A stretch of DNA of 64,000 nucleotides. Source: Saprospiraceae bacterium (GTDB lineage Bacteria > Bacteroidota > Bacteroidia > Chitinophagales > Saprospiraceae). Made by a program: the position numbers and the translations under genes. Below the pieces are notes generated by a model. The model was not told where the DNA came from. It searched no databases and saw only the letters and a program-made list of their open reading frames with translations. Where the stretch lies: NCBI GenBank assembly GCA_020629715.1, contig JAHDCU010000003.1:248879-312878 (forward strand), in the 5' to 3' direction. How positions within the stretch are numbered: the first letter of the stretch is position 1; each line of letters begins with the position of its first letter. This document shows, one piece after another, positions 60,466 to 64,000 of the stretch.

Positions 60466-63400
60466 TATAGTCATCCATCAAGCATATTATGGTGAAGTCA
60501 ATAAGTCTCATTCAAAAATTCAACAAACCATTGATAATTCAGAATTAACATCTTTTTTAATACAGTTTACAGATCGACCGGGCCCAGTTCCTCCTGGAGT
60601 TTTGCTTAAACCATACTTATCAGGATCTGCTTTTAAAAAGCATTACGTTTTCTCAAAAACCTTTCCAGACCATCGAGCCAGTCGTTCTGGTATGGTATTG
60701 ACGCATGTTCTCATAGCGGATATTTCAACAATTGAAAACATTAACGACTTACAAATCATCTTAGATCTATTGATATCGGAAGTTCCTGTTGAAAGAACAA
60801 ATTTAAAGCCTATTGAACTTAGCATTAATGATTCTGACTACTCCTACGAATTAAAGCAACCTATTTTTATTCAAAAATCTCTTAGATCACTTATTAAAGG
60901 GGATTTACCTATTCTGTTTACAGGTGATTTAGGCTCATTCGAGGAGATTCTTAAAAAATTATGGAATTCCCCAATATGTGATTTTAGAAAACAACTGAAG
61001 TATAGAGCCAGCTTTTCACCAGACGATATTAAAGGTTCGATTGAACTAACATTAGTGCTCGTTCAAAACGAATTATTATCAAAGTGGAATACAAATAAAT
61101 TAATCAGTGGGGAGGAAGATGACATAATAGAAATCACATCTCACGCAGAATCTATATTTCTTGGTAGGCAAAAAGAAAATCCGTTATATGGTTTTCTTAA
61201 AAACATTGGGGCCAATCTCGACGACCTAAATACATATAAACATGGTACAATATTATTTGAAGATTATACGAATCTGAACGACCTCAATGATCCAGACCTC
61301 ATAAGACGCGATTTAAGGATTCTTTCAAGATTATCACCAAATAAAAGCCTAGGTGCTTCCGTTAAGGAGAAGTTCGTTGAAAAATACTACAGTTTAATCG
61401 ATAATGGCTTAGAGTCAAATGTCAAAGGGTTAAGGAACATCTTATGGAGCGCCTATATTGATGGAGAAAAAAAAGGTAAGAACCTTGTCAATGCCATTAT
61501 TGATAAAGCAATTAGAGATTCAAAGTTTAAGCATATTGAAATGCTTTCAGAAGTGTCCACTACTGCGTTAAATGAAACAAACAAAACTTGGTGGCATAAA
61601 GCCATCGTTGATTCATTTAAAAAAAACGTTTCCAAGACAGTAGAGACAATTCAAAAATCGATTTGGAAACTCTTACTTCTTTCAAAAGACAGCTCCAGAT
61701 CCATCTTTTTATTTATACCATCTCACAAAGACTCAGAAACAATTCTAATTCAATATTTGCCTAAAGATGTTCCGACTGAAACTGGAAAAACCGTCTTGCT
61801 TGAGCTACAAAAAAGGAAATGGAATTTACTGTATGCAAAAATATTACTAAAACTCTACAAACCTATAGAAGCAGTTGAAAAGCAATTGCCAATTGAAGAT
61901 TTAATGAGTTATGACGAGTCAATAGGATTGAATTTGATTCTCAAAAACCTCTCAGATAATGAGGCCTTAGCAATAACCTTAAGATTATGCAACGACAAAT
62001 TGATTCATGGATTAATAAAAAGAGCAATAAAAAGTGAATCCATTTTTAATTCCATTGATCTCCGAGTTTCCTGTTGGCTAAAAATCTGGACAGGTTTACT
62101 CAATGAAGAAAAACCTTTTAGTTACGGGATTAAAAGCAAAGAACAAGAAGTCGTTTTCAGTGTATTAGATTTGGCACTTCAGGGAATACAAATTGATGAA
62201 GTAATATTCGATAAAATTGCTGACACTACCTACTCAGACATCTTTGAATATAAAAACCGTAGAAATGTTTGGGACTACATCCCATTAAGTTATCGAACCA
62301 AATTTATTGAAGCAACAGCAGGCACAATTATAGATAAGTTAGTTAGAGAAGAAATTGATAGCTTATCAATTGAAAGTATCCTGGCTGAATATATCGGCTC
62401 AAAATCCTTCATGGCATCATTTTTAAGTAAAAATAGAAGGAAAATGGAATCAGTGTTAAAGATATTTGAAAGTTTGGATATTCATTCCGACAGATTTCTG
62501 AGCGATTATATCACTAAATATCAATCAAATATTACTGAAAATCAATCAAGACGACTTGGCTCACTAATTTTATCAAGGAATTACACCAATTCCGCGAGGT
62601 CAATTTATGATAAATCTCTTTACTATGGATCTTTCTCCTTGGCATATAACATATGTAAATCTTTGGTGAATTTGAATTGGTTTGAATCTTTTAAGTTAAG
62701 TCGTTTATTTAAAAATAAATCAAATTACTATTCAATGGAACAAACGCAAAACACTGAAATTGACCCTATGGGAAATATGCCAAAAGTTGTTATACTTACA
62801 GCAATCAAAGAGGAATATATGGCTGTTCGGGAGCATTTGGTACAAACAGTTGATGCCACTCATAAAAGTACGAGCTATGAAGCAGGAATATTCGAATTAA
62901 ATGACAGATCAATAGCTTGTGTTGTAATTCGAGAGTGCGGTCCGAAGAATACGAATGCTGCACAAGAAACTGAACGTGCTATTCAATATTTTTCACCTGA
63001 TTTAATTCTATTCGTTGGTATAGCTGGATCGAGGAAACCAAAAGATTTCTCAATAGGAGACGTTATTTACCCTACAAAAATTTATTCCTACGAAGGAGGT
63101 AAATCAGAAAAAAAATCATTTAGTTCAAGACCAGATATGGGAGCCACAACATTTCATTTGGACGAAATTGCTAAAAAAGAAAGATTAAAGAATGACTGGA
63201 AAAAATTAATAAAAAATGGACAGTCAAAAGACGTAAAAGCTGATTTAGGAGTTATCGCTTCGGGAGAAAAATTGGTTGAACATTATGATTCTAGAATAGG
63301 AAAAATTCTTTCAGAACATTTTAATGATACTTCAGCGGTTGAAATGGAAGGTTTTGGATTTGCTAAAGCAGCAACTAATCAAGGAAAAGAATATAGCAAT

Positions 63401-63568
63401 ATGATGGTTGGAGTAGTAAGAGGAATTTCTGATGTAATTGGACAAACTAATGATGAGGATCAAAATAGGACAACCGACCGAAGACCTGATAATGTTAAAC
63501 AATTGGCATCTAACACAGCAGCGGCATTTGCATTCTGGTTGATATATAAGGACTTTACCGATCACTAA
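60458..63568 (+). CDS. GAP1-like protein fused to a nucleoside phosphorylase/nucleosidase effector
   Basis: A 1036-residue two-part protein. Residues 1-760 resemble GTPase-associated protein 1: start IVIHQAYYGEVNKSHSKIQQ, GPVPPGVLLKPYLSGSAF and SGMVLTHVLIAD, then a long helical region. Residues 775-1036 are a complete purine-nucleoside-phosphorylase/MTA-nucleosidase domain: VILTAIKEEY, FVGIAGSR, the substrate motif VEMEGFG (962-966) and VRGISD with the catalytic-type Asp 992. ATG 60458 overlaps the previous stop by 8 bp. Phosphorylase-type domains of this kind act as effectors in several defence systems; in Detocs one cleaves ATP. The fusion suggests that the GTPase pair, through the GAP1 part, releases nucleotide destruction. 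Confidence 0.78.
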   Translation: MSNIVIHQAYYGEVNKSHSKIQQTIDNSELTSFLIQFTDRPGPVPPGVLLKPYLSGSAFKKHYVFSKTFPDHRASRSGMVLTHVLIADISTIENINDLQIILDLLISEVPVERTNLKPIELSINDSDYSYELKQPIFIQKSLRSLIKGDLPILFTGDLGSFEEILKKLWNSPICDFRKQLKYRASFSPDDIKGSIELTLVLVQNELLSKWNTNKLISGEEDDIIEITSHAESIFLGRQKENPLYGFLKNIGANLDDLNTYKHGTILFEDYTNLNDLNDPDLIRRDLRILSRLSPNKSLGASVKEKFVEKYYSLIDNGLESNVKGLRNILWSAYIDGEKKGKNLVNAIIDKAIRDSKFKHIEMLSEVSTTALNETNKTWWHKAIVDSFKKNVSKTVETIQKSIWKLLLLSKDSSRSIFLFIPSHKDSETILIQYLPKDVPTETGKTVLLELQKRKWNLLYAKILLKLYKPIEAVEKQLPIEDLMSYDESIGLNLILKNLSDNEALAITLRLCNDKLIHGLIKRAIKSESIFNSIDLRVSCWLKIWTGLLNEEKPFSYGIKSKEQEVVFSVLDLALQGIQIDEVIFDKIADTTYSDIFEYKNRRNVWDYIPLSYRTKFIEATAGTIIDKLVREEIDSLSIESILAEYIGSKSFMASFLSKNRRKMESVLKIFESLDIHSDRFLSDYITKYQSNITENQSRRLGSLILSRNYTNSARSIYDKSLYYGSFSLAYNICKSLVNLNWFESFKLSRLFKNKSNYYSMEQTQNTEIDPMGNMPKVVILTAIKEEYMAVREHLVQTVDATHKSTSYEAGIFELNDRSIACVVIRECGPKNTNAAQETERAIQYFSPDLILFVGIAGSRKPKDFSIGDVIYPTKIYSYEGGKSEKKSFSSRPDMGATTFHLDEIAKKERLKNDWKKLIKNGQSKDVKADLGVIASGEKLVEHYDSRIGKILSEHFNDTSAVEMEGFGFAKAATNQGKEYSNMMVGVVRGISDVIGQTNDEDQNRTTDRRPDNVKQLASNTAAAFAFWLIYKDFTDH

Positions 63569-63944
63569 GCCTACTAGCATTCTAAAAATCAAAGGTTATA
63601 AGTGGTTTCTAATAATATCTAAAATACTTCAAAAGCCTTGACATTAATTTCAGGTTTTTTATTCTCAGTGAGATTTAAAAATAGATATCTGAACAAGAAA
63701 TTTACGCTTCAGAGCATTAATGCTAAATATTATGTTGAAGCCTATTTTGTTCCCTATGAATTTTACATGCTTTTTTGATCAATTTGCACCATCGAGAACG
63801 CTTATCTAAATAATAGAGATTCACTTAACTACCATATTCTTTTTGGATTACAAACATTTTAGGGTCTACCTTAAATTAATGTGTAATTTACGACCGCTTA
63901 TACTACTTAGCTCTCAATGAGAAGACGACGGTATATTATAATTT
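63569..63944. other. AT-rich stretch without recognisable gene
   Basis: About 375 bp after the effector gene with no open frame of natural composition, no tRNA and no copy of the tRNA-Pro fragment. Nothing further seen. Confidence 0.5.
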
Positions 63945-63976
63945 AAGAGTGAAAGGCGTAAGCCTCTCACTCTTTT
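63945..63976 (+). terminator. Strong hairpin with T-run near the right edge
   Basis: AAGAGTGA a AGGC, loop GTAA, GCCT c TCACTCTT followed by TT: a 12-bp stem with one mismatch, a good intrinsic terminator. It could end the conflict operon 380 bp downstream or serve a gene coming from the right; AAGAGTGA in front means it can act in both directions. Confidence 0.65.
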
Positions 63977-64000
63977 ATCCTTTACAATCATTCATAAATC

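Larger units (their letters stand above)
30946..64000. mobile_element. Integrative mobilizable element in tRNA-Pro(GGG), right end not in window
   Basis: A tRNA 3' fragment at the left edge, a tyrosine recombinase directly inside it, a mobilization block (coupling ATPase, MobC-like, relaxase), a serine recombinase and cargo genes define an integrated element. Base composition is visibly uneven: the mobilization block is richer in GC than the chromosome, while the cargo at 56-63.6 kb is AT-rich, so it is a mosaic. No second copy of the tRNA sequence is seen up to 64000. No TraA-Q-like channel genes were found. Confidence 0.75.

Noticed and set aside
60458-63568. Detocs or AVAST system
   Set aside because: Detocs needs a two-component-type sensor and regulator, AVAST a STAND NTPase; neither is here. 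Only the phosphorylase effector type is shared.
62780-63568. Household MTA/SAH nucleosidase
   Set aside because: The domain is fused in frame to a 760-residue partner in a GTPase operon on a mobile element, which does not fit a metabolic gene.

Overview
The window looks like a chromosome segment of a Bacteroidota bacterium. Evidence: a type IX secretion C-terminal tail (7930..9945), matches to the TAnnTTTG -7 promoter element, CCA-less tRNA remains, an outer-membrane barrel family and an integrase pattern typical of the phylum, and few Shine-Dalgarno sequences. A Saprospiria-like marine heterotroph would fit, but the sequence does not prove it.

Positions 1-30.5 kb are core chromosome. The left end (1-7.9 kb) is a microaerobic module: hemN, a 38-residue membrane peptide, the cbb3-oxidase copper pump CcoI, two CBS-domain proteins, a universal stress protein, a FixL-type heme-PAS histidine kinase and a response regulator fused to a Crp/Fnr DNA-binding module. 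Five perfect TGAT-N4-ATCA sites lie in the promoters of these genes, so the kinase and regulator probably control this cluster. Next come a type IX secreted dockerin-like protein, a periplasmic GMC oxidoreductase with its subunit 3 and a sugar isomerase, an AlkB-type monooxygenase, a cold-shock/DEAD-helicase/pseudouridine-synthase group, a minus-strand run (TerC, ApbE, exonuclease, MbnP-like, di-heme peroxidase) and a glycogen operon (glgB-glgA-glgC-GH31).

From about 30.95 kb to beyond the right edge the window is an integrated mobile element. Its left end is a 3' fragment of a tRNA-Pro(GGG) gene followed by a tyrosine recombinase. Two decayed tRNA-like fragments just outside suggest earlier integrations at the same place. 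The element has its own mobilization block (35.0-42.6 kb): a coiled-coil protein, a membrane protein, a VWA-like lipoprotein, an HTH protein, a VirD4-type coupling ATPase, a MobC-like protein and a relaxase. A six-copy TTCTCCA array lies upstream. I see no type IV secretion channel genes, so it looks mobilizable rather than self-transmissible. Cargo includes an EEP-fold enzyme, a 2151-residue RHS protein with a small membrane protein overlapping its end, an outer-membrane barrel, a serine recombinase with a broken duplicate of its own 3' end, and unknown genes.

The most interesting part is 56.3-63.6 kb: a tightly coupled four-gene operon encoding a helical GASH-like protein, two different P-loop GTPases, and a GAP1-like protein fused to a nucleoside-phosphorylase/nucleosidase domain. 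I read it as a GTPase-controlled conflict (probable anti-phage) system whose effector would attack nucleotides. Two divergently transcribed small paralogs (GxWxYxC) share its promoter region, which has a perfect 8-bp inverted repeat, and may be unrecognised parts of the system.
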